Positions 24,401 to 36,621 of a stretch of DNA of 64,000 bases are shown here, one piece after another. A model generated the notes under the pieces. The model saw only the letters and a list, made by a program, of their open reading frames with translations. It ran no database searches and was not told the origin of the DNA. The first letter of the stretch is position 1, and each line of letters opens with the position of its first letter. The position numbers were made by a program, and so were the translations under genes. Source of the stretch: Lepidodermella squamata (lineage: Eukaryota > Gastrotricha); the NCBI GenBank assembly GCA_047495785.1, contig JBLDXI010000011.1, positions 62,001 through 126,000 of the forward strand, in the 5' to 3' direction.

Positions 24401-25262
24401 AGCCATATTCTGGCATCATTCGATAGTGGCAGCATGCGCAAACACGTTTGCAGGCGATTGGCGCACATTTCGGATGACCGATATTTCGCTGCCAGCCAAA
24501 ACGGCTGAAATCGCAGTTTTGGACCCTTGTACGTAGCGCCACGATGCAGAATCGTGCGCCACCGCGGTAAATCAGCCATATTCTGGCATCATTCGATAGT
24601 GGCAGCATGCGCAAACACGTTTGCAGGCGATTGGCGCACATTTCGGATGACCGATATTTCGCTGCCAGCCAAAACGGCTGAAATCGCAGTTTTGGACCCT
24701 TGTACGTAGCGCCACGATGCAGAATCGTGCGCCACCGCGATAAATCAGCCATATTCTGGCATCATTCGATAGTGGCAGCATGCGCAAACACGTTTGCAGG
24801 CGATTGGCGCACATTTCGGATGACCGATATTTCGCTGCCAGCCAAAACGGCTGAAATCGCAGTTTTGGACCCTTGTACGTAGCGCCACGATGCAGAATCG
24901 TGCGCCACCGCGATAAATCAGCCATATTCTGGCATCATTCGATAGTGGCAGCATGCGCAAACACGTTTGCAGGCGATTGGCGCACATTTCGGATGACCGA
25001 TATTTCGCTGCCAGCCAAAACGGCTGAAATCGCAGTTTTGGACCCTTGTACGTAGCGCCACGATGCAGAATCGTGCGCCACCGCGATAAATCAGCCATAT
25101 TCTGGCATCATTCGATAGTGGCAGCATGCGCAAACACGTTTGCAGGCGATTGGCGCACATTTCGGATGACCGATATTTCGCTGCCAGCCAAAACGGCTGA
25201 AATCGCAGTTTTGGACCCTTGTACGTAGCGCCACGATGCAGAATCGTGCGCCACCGCGGTAA
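18472..25262. repeat. Higher-order repeat zone, six monomers (1,038 bp)
   Basis: The CGCGA variant marks monomers in a periodic pattern. Pairs or triplets of marked monomers recur every six units, for example those beginning 18472/18645 and 19510/19683, then 20894/21067/21240 and 21932/22105/22278, then 23662/23835/24008 and 24700/24873/25046. The rarer GACGGAT variant recurs 1,038 bp apart (21538, 22576), then only 692 bp later (23268). That fits loss of two monomers by unequal exchange. This is higher-order organisation comparable in form to alphoid arrays. Confidence 0.82.
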
Positions 25263-28200
25263 ATCAGCCATATTCTGGCATCATTCGATAGTGGCAGCAT
25301 GCGCAAACACGTTTGCAGGCGATTGGCGCACATTTCGGATGACCGATATTTCGCTGCCAGCCAAAACGGCTGAAATCGCAGTTTTGGACCCTTGTACGTA
25401 GCGCCACGATGCAGAATCGTGCGCCACCGCGGTAAATCAGCCATATTCTGGCATCATTCGATAGTGGCAGCATGCGCAAACACGTTTGCAGGCGATTGGC
25501 GCACATTTCGGATGACCGATATTTCGCTGCCAGCCAAAACGGCTGAAATCGCAGTTTTGGACCCTTGTACGTAGCGCCACGATGCAGAATCGTGCGCCAC
25601 CGCGGTAAATCAGCCATATTCTGGCATCATTCGATAGTGGCAGCATGCGCAAACACGTTTGCAGGCGATTGGCGCACATTTCGGATGACCGATATTTCGC
25701 TGCCAGCCAAAACGGCTGAAATCGCAGTTTTGGACCCTTGTACGTAGCGCCACGATGCAGAATCGTGCGCCACCGCGGTAAATCAGCCATATTCTGGCAT
25801 CATTCGATAGTGGCAGCATGCGCAAACACGTTTGCAGGCGATTGGCGCACATTTCGGATGACCGATATTTCGCTGCCAGCCAAAACGGCTGAAATCGCAG
25901 TTTTGGACCCTTGTACGTAGCGCCACGATGCAGAATCGTGCGCCACCGCGGTAAATCAGCCATATTCTGGCATCATTCGATAGTGGCAGCATGCGCAAAC
26001 ACGTTTGCAGGCGATTGGCGCACATTTCGGATGACCGATATTTCGCTGCCAGCCAAAACGGCTGAAATCGCAGTTTTGGACCCTTGTACGTAGCGCCACG
26101 ATGCAGAATCGTGCGCCACCGCGGTAAATCAGCCATATTCTGGCATCATTCGATAGTGGCAGCATGCGCAAACACGTTTGCAGGCGATTGGCGCACATTT
26201 CGGATGACCGATATTTCGCTGCCAGCCAACACGGCTGAAATCGCAGTTTTGGACCCTTGTACGTAGCGCCACGATGCAGAATCGTGCGCCACCGCGGTAA
26301 ATCAGCCATATTCTGGCATCATTCGATAGTGGCAGCATGCGCAAACACGTTTGCAGGCGATTGGCGCACATTTCGGATGACCGATATTTCGCTGCCAGCC
26401 AACACGGCTGAAATCGCAGTTTTGGACCCTTGTACGTAGCGCCACGATGCAGAATCGTGCGCCACCGCGGTAAATCAGCCATATTCTGGCATCATTCGAT
26501 AGTGGCAGCATGCGCAAACACGTTTGCAGGCGATTGGCGCACATTTCGGATGACCGATATTTCGCTGCCAGCCAAAACGGCTGAAATCGCAGTTTTGGAC
26601 CCTTGTACGTAGCGCCACGATGCAGAATCGTGCGCCACCGCGGTAAATCAGCCATATTCTGGCATCATTCGATAGTGGCAGCATGCGCAAACACGTTTGC
26701 AGGCGATTGGCGCACATTTCGGATGACCGATATTTCGCTGCCAGCCAACACGGCTGAAATCGCAGTTTTGGACCCTTGTACGTAGCGCCACGATGCAGAA
26801 TCGTGCGCCACCGCGGTAAATCAGCCATATTCTGGCATCATTCGATAGTGGCAGCATGCGCAAACACGTTTGCAGGCGATTGGCGCACATTTCGGATGAC
26901 CGATATTTCGCTGCCAGCCAACACGGCTGAAATCGCAGTTTTGGACCCTTGTACGTAGCGCCACGATGCAGAATCGTGCGCCACCGCGGTAAATCAGCCA
27001 TATTCTGGCATCATTCGATAGTGGCAGCATGCGCAAACACGTTTGCAGGCAATTGGCGCACATTTCGGATGACCGATATTTCGCTGCCAGCCAAAACGGC
27101 TGAAATCGCAGTTTTGGACCCTTGTACGTAGCGCCACGATGCAGAATCGTGCGCCACCGCGATAAATCAGCCATATTCTGGCATCATTCGATAGTGGCAG
27201 CATGCGCAAACACGTTTGCAGGCGATTGGCGCACATTTCGGATGACCGATATTTCGCTGCCAGCCAAAACGGCTGAAATCGCAGTTTTGGACCCTTGTAC
27301 GTAGCGCCACGATGCAGAATCGTGCGCCACCGCGGTAAATCAGCCATATTCTGGCATCATTCGATAGTGGCAGCATGCGCAAACACGTTTGCAGGCGATT
27401 GGCGCACATTTCGGATGACCGATATTTCGCTGCCAGCCAAAACGGCTGAAATCGCAGTTTTGGACCCTTGTACGTAGCGCCACGATGCAGAATCGTGCGC
27501 CACCGCGGTAAATCAGCCATATTCTGGCATCATTCGATAGTGGCAGCATGCGCAAACACGTTTGCAGGCGATTGGCGCACATTTCGGATGACCGATATTT
27601 CGCTGCCAGCCAAAACGGCTGAAATCGCAGTTTTGGACCCTTGTACGTAGCGCCACGATGCAGAATCGTGCGCCACCGCGGTAAATCAGCCATATTCTGG
27701 CATCATTCGATAGTGGCAGCATGCGCAAACACGTTTGCAGGCGATTGGCGCACATTTCGGATGACCGATATTTCGCTGCCAGCCAAAACGGCTGAAATCG
27801 CAGTTTTGGACCCTTGTACGTAGCGCCACGATGCAGAATCGTGCGCCACCGCGGTAAATCAGCCATATTCTGGCATCATTCGATAGTGGCAGCATGCGCA
27901 AACACATTTGCAGGCGATTGGCGCACATTTCGGATGACCGATATTTCGCTGCCAGCCAAAACGGCTGAAATCGCAGTTTTGGACCCTTGTACGTAGCGCC
28001 ACGATGCAGAATCGTGCGCCACCGCGGTAAATCAGCCATATTCTGGCATCATTCGATAGTGGCAGCATGCGCAAACACGTTTGCAGGCGATTGGCGCACA
28101 TTTCGGATGACCGATATTTCGCTGCCAGCCAAAACGGCTGAAATCGCAGTTTTGGACCCTTGTACGTAGCGCCACGATGCAGAATCGTGCGCCACCGCGG

Positions 28201-29267
28201 TAAATCAGCCATATTCTGGCATCATTCGATAGTGGCAGCATGCGCAAACACGTTTGCAGGCGATTGACGCACATTTCGGATGACCGATATTTCGCTGCCA
28301 GCCAAAACGGCTGAAATCGCAGTTTTGGACCCTTGTACGTAGCGCCACGATGCAGAATCGTGCGCCACCGCGGTAAATCAGCCATATTCTGGCATCATTC
28401 GATAGTGGCAGCATGCGCAAACACGTTTGCAGGCGATTGGCGCACATTTCGGATGACCGATATTTCGCTGCCAGCCAAAACGGCTGAAATCGCAGTTTTG
28501 GACCCTTGTACGTAGCGCCACGATGCAGAATCGTGCGCCACCGCGGTAAATCAGCCATATTCTGGCATCATTCGATAGTGGCAGCATGCGCAAACACGTT
28601 TGCAGGCGATTGGCGCACATTTCGGATGACCGATATTTCGCTGCCAGCCAAAACGGCTGAAATCGCAGTTTTGGACCCTTGTACGTAGCGCCACGCTGCA
28701 GAATCGTGCGCCACCGCGGTAAATCAGCCATATTCTGGCATCATTCGATAGTGGCAGCATGCGCAAACACGTTTGCAGGCGATTGGCGCACATTTCGGAT
28801 GACCGATATTTCGCTGCCAGCCAAAACGGCTGAAATCGCAGTTTTGGACCCTTGTACGTAGCGCCACGATGCAGAATCGTGCGCCACCGCGGTAAATCAG
28901 CCATATTCTGGCATCATTCGATAGTGGCAGCATGCGCAAACACGTTTGCAGGCGATTGGCGCACATTTCGGATGACCGATATTTCGCTGCCAGCCAACAC
29001 GGCTGAAATCGCAGTTTTGGACCCTTGTACGTAGCGCCACGATGCAGAATCGTGCGCCACCGCGGTAAATCAGCCATATTCTGGCATCATTCGATAGTGG
29101 CAGCATGCGCAAACACGTTTGCAGGCAATTGGCGCACATTTCGGATGACCGATATTTCGCTGCCAGCCAAAACGGCTGAAATCGCAGTTTTGGACCCTTG
29201 TACGTAGCGCCACGATGCAGAATCGTGCGCCACCGCGGTAAATCAGCCATATTCTGGCATCATTCGA

Positions 29268-29867
29268 AGCTTTATTTTTCTGATGACGCTGGCAAATGGA
29301 AAAGCAAAACCACCCAGGGAAAGACACGCACTACTTTGATCGTATCGAGCGCCGCGTCGTATGAGCATCGCGCAGTTGCCAATCTCTTTATCAATTTTTT
29401 CGTCTCTACCCCGAGTTGGCAATAATTAAACATGTGTGGCTGTGATAACAAACTTTACAGCAGGCAGATTTTTTGGCTTCTTCAACTGTCAATCAGTCAA
29501 GACTCGAGTCTTTCTCTTCAAGTCAACTGATACAAACAAGCAAAAGTAGTTCATATATAAAGTCACAGTCTGAGGTTTGATAAAACAACATGTCCACCAT
29601 GCACTCCAGGAATGCTGATCGCCCAAGCCCATGGGCGATCGATTTTCGCAAAACACATCCATTAATGCGTACTTAACTCGACTTCCAATTGGATGCATGA
29701 ATCTCGCCCACTTAGCTTGATTGAGAGCATCGTTGCAATTGTGTTTCTGTGCGCTGCTTTTCTTCACTCAAAACATCGCGTGGTTTGTTTTGCGCTCCGT
29801 TGCGCAAATACTCGTAGCGCAATTGCTCTGCTCATGTATTCTCCCAATCCAATCTTGAACTGAAACC
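29268..29867. other. Satellite-gene junction and 5' region of the mucin-like gene
   Basis: About 600 bp of unique sequence with no convincing reading frame. A TATATAAA lies at 29554-29561, some 310 bp before the first ATG, and could be a core promoter if the 5' UTR is long or spliced. I see no satellite remnants or transposon ends. The change from array to unique DNA is abrupt. Confidence 0.6.
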
Positions 29868-32486
29868 ATGATGACAAAGCTTGCCGTCATCATCCTGTTG
29901 CAGCTGATACGGTGCGCCTTAAGCGCATTAGAGCCTGATGTTTCGGCTGCCATTTTGCCTCTGCCTGCAGCGTACAATTCAACAACCTACGTCAGCGCCA
30001 TGTCGTTTGATAAGCTCAACTCAAGCGTGACTGGCAGCACTTTTACGCTGTTCTACGCAGCAGTTTCGCAGACTAACGGGTATCAGTTAGCGAACATGAA
30101 CACTGTTGACAGCTCGATAGGCGCCATAAGGCCGAATTACGTGAGGATATCTGAATTATATCCTGTACTGAATTTTACACCCAATTTCACCGCCTATGCT
30201 TAGAACTGTTCGGCTAGCTTTGTGAACTGGCGAGTTGAAGCGCGGGTTGCTTCTCGCTACAAGACAGACGGCACTTCGGGCTGGTTCGGCCTTGTACTCT
30301 CGTCGACAGCAATCAATGTTAATGCGGGTGAGTTCAAACGCATGCTCTAAACTAACAGTGGGTAAAAGTAGGTCGGGTCGGCCAGGTGGGCCAGTTATTC
30401 TACACAAAAATGTTAGAGGCTGCTGTTTATGACTCTCCACCTCTGCTTGCTCCTCGATTTCATGGCAGGCGTAGTCAACCACTTCAGCCGACTTTTCATA
30501 ATATTTTCCGATGTCACAGTGCTCTGATTTTTCTGTTAATAGCCGTTCAAGTCTAATTATTAATTAAATTGTCTTGAAAACTCCTTCAAATTTCACGTTA
30601 CCTTATCCGCAGTGACAACAAGCGCACCGACTTACAACAACGTCAACGGCATCGCAATCTGGCAAAAAATCATGCCGAGCGGACCGCTTTACGTCGCGTT
30701 CACCCCGTCTTGGCCAGGGCCTTACACCCGCCCGCCTAGTTCGTACTACCAGCGCAACTCATCGGCTTGCACGGCCATGTTCACCGGAAATTCGCTCGCC
30801 TTCACTTTCATCGCCCAGCTGATAAACGACGAACTGACAGTGGCGATGAATGCGCCGACTTCAGGCTCACCGCTGACGTGTCTATCGAGCGTCAACGTCA
30901 CCGGGCTGACGGCGCTGGTCACTTCCGGCTCGACTATGATGAGGCTGTACGCGTTCAACACGTGGGATGCGGCACTCAACGTCAGCTCGGTGTACACGTT
31001 CCAGGTTTCGCCAACTCCGACCACTACTTCTACATCTTCGACCCCAACGCCAACCTCGACATCGACCTCAGCGTCAACTTCAACTTCCACAGCGACATCA
31101 ACATCCACATCCACATCCACAACGACTACTACTACTAACCCAACAACCGCCCCTGCATCCTCGACCTCGACTTCGACTTCGATCTCCACCACTTCGGCTT
31201 CAACTTCAACCTCGGCATTCACTCCATCTACGACATCGTCATCGACAGTGACCAGCTCTCCAACAACAACAAGTACCTCTAGCACGATTGCTAGCTCCTC
31301 GTCTACGGCAACATCGTCGACTGGCTGCTACTTGGATCCTTCCTCATGTCAGTCAACTTCAACTACGACAACAATAGCACCTGCTGCTACAATTACTACA
31401 AAGAAGACCAGTCCATTCATCATGGTTTTTTCTATTCCGGTTGGTCTCTAGATAGCGTTCAGCTTATTTAGACCTATTTAAATTATTTTTGTAGCACTGT
31501 GGCAATGGGATGTATGAGCCAGCGAAAGGCGAAGAATGCGACGACGCCAACACGCAGGATGGCGACGGGTGCTCGAGCTCTTGTCTTTTAGAAAGTAAGT
31601 TCACAAATCTGAAACCCTCGCGTCACCACATCGTTTTTGTTCAAGTCATTGCTCCAAAGTCGGACGTTTTATTCGTTACTGACTCATCATTCGGCGTCCC
31701 TATTCTTCAATTCGGCAAAATAAAACGCGCTGTCACTATGCTCGCTCGTCATTTATCACTTGCGAATCCAACAAGAGTAAGCGTTTCTTCCTAGCCTAGA
31801 ATAGTATCAATATACTCTCATTTTTCAACGCGACAGATGGGCGTACACGACTACGGCGGTCGGAAGGCTTTCTACGAACTCATGGGTCCGAGTGAAACAT
31901 CTCAGGCGCTGACAGACGTAGCAGCAGCTGTCGAGCCTTTGATGTATTTCGGCAATGCTGCTCTTGTGTCTTCTGGATTTGAAGGCTTTGTCACAAGAAT
32001 AATGTCAGGTATGTTGTCCTTGAATCAGGTTTTACCAGCCCGTTTTAGTTGCCAAGAGTGAACACTTCCGACATATCATTGTTCCTGGACGTGCTAGGTT
32101 GAATCCACTACAGAAGTGGAATAGCTCTCTCAGCCGAGCTACTTAGATGAATGTTTAATGCTTCCATTTGTTGATAGCTGATTTCATATTCTGCATTTTT
32201 AACAGCTCTTGGCAACGCAACGCAAGTTTCGAAACCTGTCGTAGTCGCTTTCATGTCGGCGTCTCCTCGTAACGCGCAGCAGACTGAAAACTGGCTTCGA
32301 GTGCTGAAAAGCTCGAAAAGCGACATATTGATCGTTGCTGCAACTAAGGAGAAGCCGCGAAATCAAAAACGCAGTTTGTTATCCAGAATTGCAGCTTATG
32401 GATTGACTTATATCGAAATCAAACACTGGGATAGTCTCAACAGTAGGCTGTCATCAATCCTTGGTTATCTTGCGAATTTCGTATGA
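29868..32486 (+). CDS. Secreted mucin-like protein with Cys-rich repeat and vWA domain
   Basis: A probable extracellular or cuticle/matrix protein of about 635 aa. The exons I infer are 29868-30140, 30204-30327, 30613 to about 31439, 31495-31594, 31646-31776, 31837-32008 and 32206-32486. All junction phases agree. Residues 1-20 are a signal peptide ending near LSALEP. An unrecognised N-glycosylated domain follows to about residue 275. Next is a Ser/Thr-rich O-glycosylation stalk of about 120 residues, then a Cys-rich module (CGNG...GEECDDAN...GDGCSSSC) of the DUF4215/Myxococcus cysteine-rich-repeat type, then a von Willebrand factor A-like fold starting DVLFVTDSS, a near-MIDAS motif lacking the fifth-position Ser. 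The donor after the stalk is weak (GTTGGT at 31440 or GTTTTT at 31425). If it is not used, translation stops at 31451 and the vWA part would be a separate product. Confidence 0.72.
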
Positions 32487-32559
32487 TCCCATTCGTCTGA
32501 AGTTTTTTCGCAAGACGATGGATGAGCTTCCTTGTCACGATTTGTATGTTAACAATTTT

Positions 32560-32565
32560 AATAAA
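32560..32565 (+). terminator. Polyadenylation signal of the mucin-like gene
   Basis: AATAAA about 75 nt after the TGA stop at 32484-32486, on the coding strand and at the usual distance for a 3' UTR. Confidence 0.55.
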
Positions 32566-34440
32566 ACGAGCAAGATTCGGACATTTTTGGGCTTTCGGCT
32601 TTTAGCTTTTATCGCCTAATTATTCGTCGATCAATCAAAAGTTTTACATCGGAGCATAGGGATAAAAAAGTTAGTTTGTAGAGTGTAGAGAGTTATTTGC
32701 AGTGAATTGCTGTGAGCGGTGTTTCAATGAAAAATATTTCCGTTTGTGAAATTGCGGTTATTCAAGGTTATATCCACCCTAAAACTGCAGAATGAACGAA
32801 ATCATCATCAGGCGCAGTTTGAAGCCTTGTTCTTAGATTGCTGTTCACTATAGCGATCCTAGAAGCAAGACTCTTCACCAGGTCATCAGTGTCTAGACTC
32901 CCTTAACAAAAAACAAATGCCCCAAATGCACCGAATGTGTCCAGCGAGATGGATGTATTGCAACGTTCAGTGTGGCGTAACAAACCTTTGGCGTCCCTAT
33001 AGCGCTATAGACATACAAAAAATTGCAAATTGCTCCGTACTACCACGCCCCAACGACAAAAGAGTGCTTACGGTGCTCGTTTCGACGGCTTCTGGTAGGT
33101 GATCGGGATGGGTATAGCCTGGCACCGGTCCTCCTCCGACAATCGGTACTCGATAGGCTTGGCGTGAAATAAATTATCATCGCGAGGACAATGATTTTTG
33201 TAATTTTTCTCCTTCTCTATTTTTTCTTCACCTTCGTAAAAATGATCACCAATGTATCTAGCATATAAGCGCCATAACATGACATAATATTTTATTTTTC
33301 GTCAGCACCTAGTTTAGGTCTGCCTCTAGGCCGTTTCCAACCCTCCTGTACGTTCTAATACCGTACTCGGGGAGTTAGCCGATCGTGGTAACGTATAAAG
33401 AAAACTTGAAAAATGAAACCAATGGCGCGCTCTGTTGATTCCTCAACTTTCCAATCAAGGCAAATTACTCGGCTGTTTGATGCAGAACACACAACGCCAG
33501 AGAATTCAACCATTGCGAAAAGCCCCGATTTATAAGGAATGCATCTTCAACCATACACCATCGCGTTGATGGCAAAACAAGTGCTCAACAAAATGGTAAA
33601 TGTGCTGTGATTTATGATTTTTATGAGTGAAATTACGTAGAATCAATACACTGACGGAAACGTCACAGCGTAATTAGCCGGCTATTCACTGATTAGCCAC
33701 CTTGAAAGGCGCTTATCAGACTTCTTGCGTTAGCTTGACGCTCGCTGCGCTGCGTATAGTTTTGTAATGCTAGCGGCTGTGGCGTAGTTAAAACGCGCTG
33801 GCTCGCGCCTGCTGCCCTGCCTCTTGATTGAAATTCAACTAATCAGGAGCGGCGAGCTAAGAAATTCTCTGCGAACCGCATTCACACACACGCGCGCGCA
33901 TTTAGATTTTTTCGATCAACTTCGCATCCTGTTCGCGGTTATTAGTCGCCGGTGCATTTTCTTATACACAGCACAAAAATTCGATTAATAAAAAAGCTAC
34001 ACAGATTTTTTCATACTAAAAGACGTCAACAACAAAAAATCCACCGCAGAAATCGATGGCAATTTCTTTTTACGCATTTTGGTGCTTTATTAAAAAACAA
34101 CGCCACTTTGACAGCTCTCATCTCTGATGATGCCTAATATCCGATAATAAGTTGATTAACTCCCCACGCTCAATTTATATGATATTACTATCCGGATGAA
34201 AATGAGGAGCTGAATAAAATCGAACGACCCTAGCCCTATTTTCAGGCTTCATTTTATCCTCTAATTCGTAAATGGAATGATTCAATTACTATACGCATCC
34301 CTTGCATCCTTCATTTATTTATCGTTCTAGAATTTACAGGAAAATTTAAGAGGAAATCCTTTCGCTTTTAGCATTTTTGGGACAACACATCGCAGGTTGA
34401 AGGGACCGGTCTGACTGCACTCGGCCGGTGAGCCCTCGAA
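32566..34440. other. Non-coding interval before L1
   Basis: About 1.9 kb of AT-rich sequence without a frame that looks coding or joins by splice phase to a neighbour. A short minus-strand stretch at about 33320-33350 reads GWKRPRGRPKLG, resembling the C-terminal tail of non-LTR reverse transcriptases. It is too short and too interrupted to call an element. Confidence 0.5.
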
Positions 34441-36492
34441 ATGGGCTACATGAAATGGTGTTGTTTCTGGAACACAGTAAGTCTAACATCTTTCCATTAC
34501 AAGTTCAACTAACGTGATTTCCCAGGTTTACGACGGAACAATCGCGAGTGGAGTGCACATGCTGGTAAGAATCTTAATGCTGGTAAAATCGAAAATTCTA
34601 AATCTCATTTGCGATTTGCACAGCTATCGACTGTGACTTATATCGGCATGTGCTTCGCGCTGTTCTCGTTCGGCACGTACTACGGCGGCGAGTCGTCGAT
34701 CGCCATGGCGGCGCAGCACCGGCACCACAAACTGCAGCAGCAGCGTTCCTACTACCAAGCGCTGTCGGCAATGACCGGCGAGGTGCACGAGCCAGCGAAC
34801 GGCGGGGCGGCGAGCCTGCACGAGGACGAGTTCCAACGGCCGCTGCTCAGCGAAATCGAGCGTGACCTGTACGTGTACAGCTCTTTGATCATGATCTGCG
34901 TCAATCTGCCCATACTCATTACATCGCTTCTGCTCATCGTCGGGGCAGTCATGGTAATGTATTTTAGAGAGTTTAAATTCGAAGATCTTATGGCATAACC
35001 TTTATGACAGCGTAAGCCTAAGGTGATGTTCCTGTGGGTCGTCTCCATGGTGCCGTATCTAGTCATCGACACTATCTACCACAGCTTTCTATTCTATACT
35101 CTACTGGATTTCACTGATCTCGATGTAGGACAGTTTTTAAACTTTTTGAGCTTTAAAATGACTGGTCTGTATTTCCAGGCTCTTCAAGGATTTCTTTGGT
35201 TCCAGTTGTGGACCGTCATGATAATTATGTTCTGGGTATTCCGATGTGCTTTCGACGTACGTTCGTTATCAAAATTTGCCAGCAATTCCAAATAGATTCT
35301 TCCTATAGGTCTACGCAATTCTGTGTGTCATGTCGTTCCGCAATGAGATTCTGTGCTCTGGCAAGTCGAAAGTCCGCAATCTCTCCGAGTCTTCGGCCAC
35401 CACGCCGTTAGGCCCTAGCCCCTCGAAAGACCCTTCCAGCGGCGGGTCAAAGTACCGCAAAAACACGGATCCGGGCGAGAAAGGCTCGGCACTCAGCGCC
35501 ATTGCTAAATCAGGCCTAGGCCCATCAGCCGGCTTGTTCCCGGCCTCGTTCACAGCGGCCCTCGACGAAGACATGGCGCATAAGCAACACCTGGACGCAT
35601 TGCACAACGCCGCAGCGACTGCCGACATCCAGCACCAGTTGCTGCTCATGTCGGCCGCTCAGCACCTGGCGGCGGCTAGCGGCCTTCTCGCACCCGCTGC
35701 TGTCCCGGATCCAGCGCATCTGAACCAACAGCAAAATCTTATCGACTTACATTCGGCCGTAAAACCAACAGGTAAAGATTGATTCCAATACCAACTTTGA
35801 GGCTCTGGTGAGCTACACTTGAAATCTATGCCGCTTACAAAGAAGGTGGGGTAGATCTCAGGGTTAATGCAGAAATATGCTGTGTAAGGAACAACATGAG
35901 AGATTCAGTGTTGTAATCTCAATTTTAGTTTAACATTGATTCAGAGCCTTGTCTTATCCTGAATTTTGTCTTCATAGGGTCAACATTATCGCAATCGAAC
36001 TCGGTATCAGGTGTTGTTGCAGCAGCAATGACGTCTACTACAAATGCAAGTCCGGCGGTTGGGACACCCGGCACTTCGAGGCGCCCCCTTACCGGCTGGG
36101 GCATGTCTAAGTACCTACTTCGCCAACAGCAGCAGGCCCTCGCAATCGCAACTGGTCTCCACAAAAGCGGCATTCTACCGGCGAATACCCCGTTGATTGC
36201 CGTCGCACAGCAGGCTCTGGCACAGGGGCATTCTTACGGAGGGGCAAGCGCGAATAAACCGATGAATAGCTTACAGGTGCCCGGGCAACCGCCGGCTGCT
36301 GCTGATGGCAGTGGGAAGCCGGGAACAACTGTGACTGCGGCGACGTCGGGGCAGCAAGCGGCCGGCAGTGATCCAAACGCGCCGGTGCCGATTTCGAGCC
36401 AGTCGAAGCGGTACACGAAACAGTGGCTGAAGATGACGCGGCAGGACGGCATCGAAGACTTCAGCTCGCAGTCGCTCATCGACGCTGTTTGA
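34441..36492 (+). CDS. LAPTM-like four-pass membrane protein L1
   Basis: About 520 aa from exons 34441-34476, 34526-34564, 34624-34953, 35023-35124, 35179-35256, 35309-35771 and 35978-36492, all with matching phases. The N-terminus has the WCCFW signature followed by four hydrophobic segments: LSTVTYIGMCFALFSFG, the segment around LPILITSLLLIVGAVM, VMFLWVVSMVPYLVIDTIYH, and ALQGFLWFQLW onward. This topology and the Cys-Cys start resemble lysosome-associated LAPTM4/5-type proteins. The link is at family-shape level, so endolysosomal location is an inference. The roughly 290-residue C-terminal tail is Ala/Gln/Ser-rich and probably cytosolic and disordered. L2 (minus strand, 56972-58882) is a paralogue with the same intron positions around TM2-TM4. 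The 54-nt intron 35125-35178 is in frame and stop-free, so it could be retained. Confidence 0.8.
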
Positions 36493-36586
36493 TGCATGCT
36501 ACATACTTATCTCATTGGATGAATGATACCGATGTCTATGATATTATACTGGTGTTATTCTTACTCGATACGTTTTCAGGCATGGC

Positions 36587-36615
36587 AATAAAAACTCATT
36601 TATTTCCGATTTATT
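36587..36615. terminator. Convergent polyadenylation region of L1 and the PiT-like gene
   Basis: AATAAA for L1 lies at 36587-36592 on the plus strand. The PiT-like gene has AATAAA on the minus strand at 36610-36615 and 36599-36604. The two 3' ends must overlap or abut within about 30 bp, and only 129 bp separate the stop codons. Confidence 0.65.
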
Positions 36616-36621
36616 TCTGAA

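Larger units (their letters stand above)
13421..29267. repeat. 173-bp satellite array, right arm
   Basis: About 91.6 further monomers in the same orientation and register as the left arm, with no indels seen. Copies differ by a few diagnostic substitutions. CGCGG to CGCGA is the commonest. AAAACGG to AACACGG appears near 16190, 16709, 17750 and 26230-26920. GACCGAT to GACGGAT is near 21538, 22576 and 23268. CCACGAT to CCTCGAT is near 13815, 13988 and 14334. GGCGATTGG to GGCAATTGG is near 27050 and 29127. The array stops within a monomer at 29267, after CATTCGA. Confidence 0.98.

Noticed and set aside
1-29267. Repeated 60-residue (+) and 117-residue (-) open frames across the satellite
   Set aside because: They recur with the 173-bp period, shift frame at each unit and break with every indel. 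There is no start context, splice logic or codon signal. They are satellite by-products.
1-29267. CRISPR-like regular repeats
   Set aside because: The whole 173-bp unit is repeated with no unique spacers, and the DNA is eukaryotic.
30746-31285. 179-residue Val/Glu-rich minus-strand frame
   Set aside because: It is the antisense of the Ser/Thr-rich stalk (ACN/TCN codons read as GTN/GAN). The plus-strand gene explains it.
33310-33360. Minus-strand GWKRPRGRPKLG tail resembling non-LTR reverse transcriptases
   Set aside because: Only about 12 residues, with a stop just upstream and no catalytic motifs nearby. Too little to call an element.
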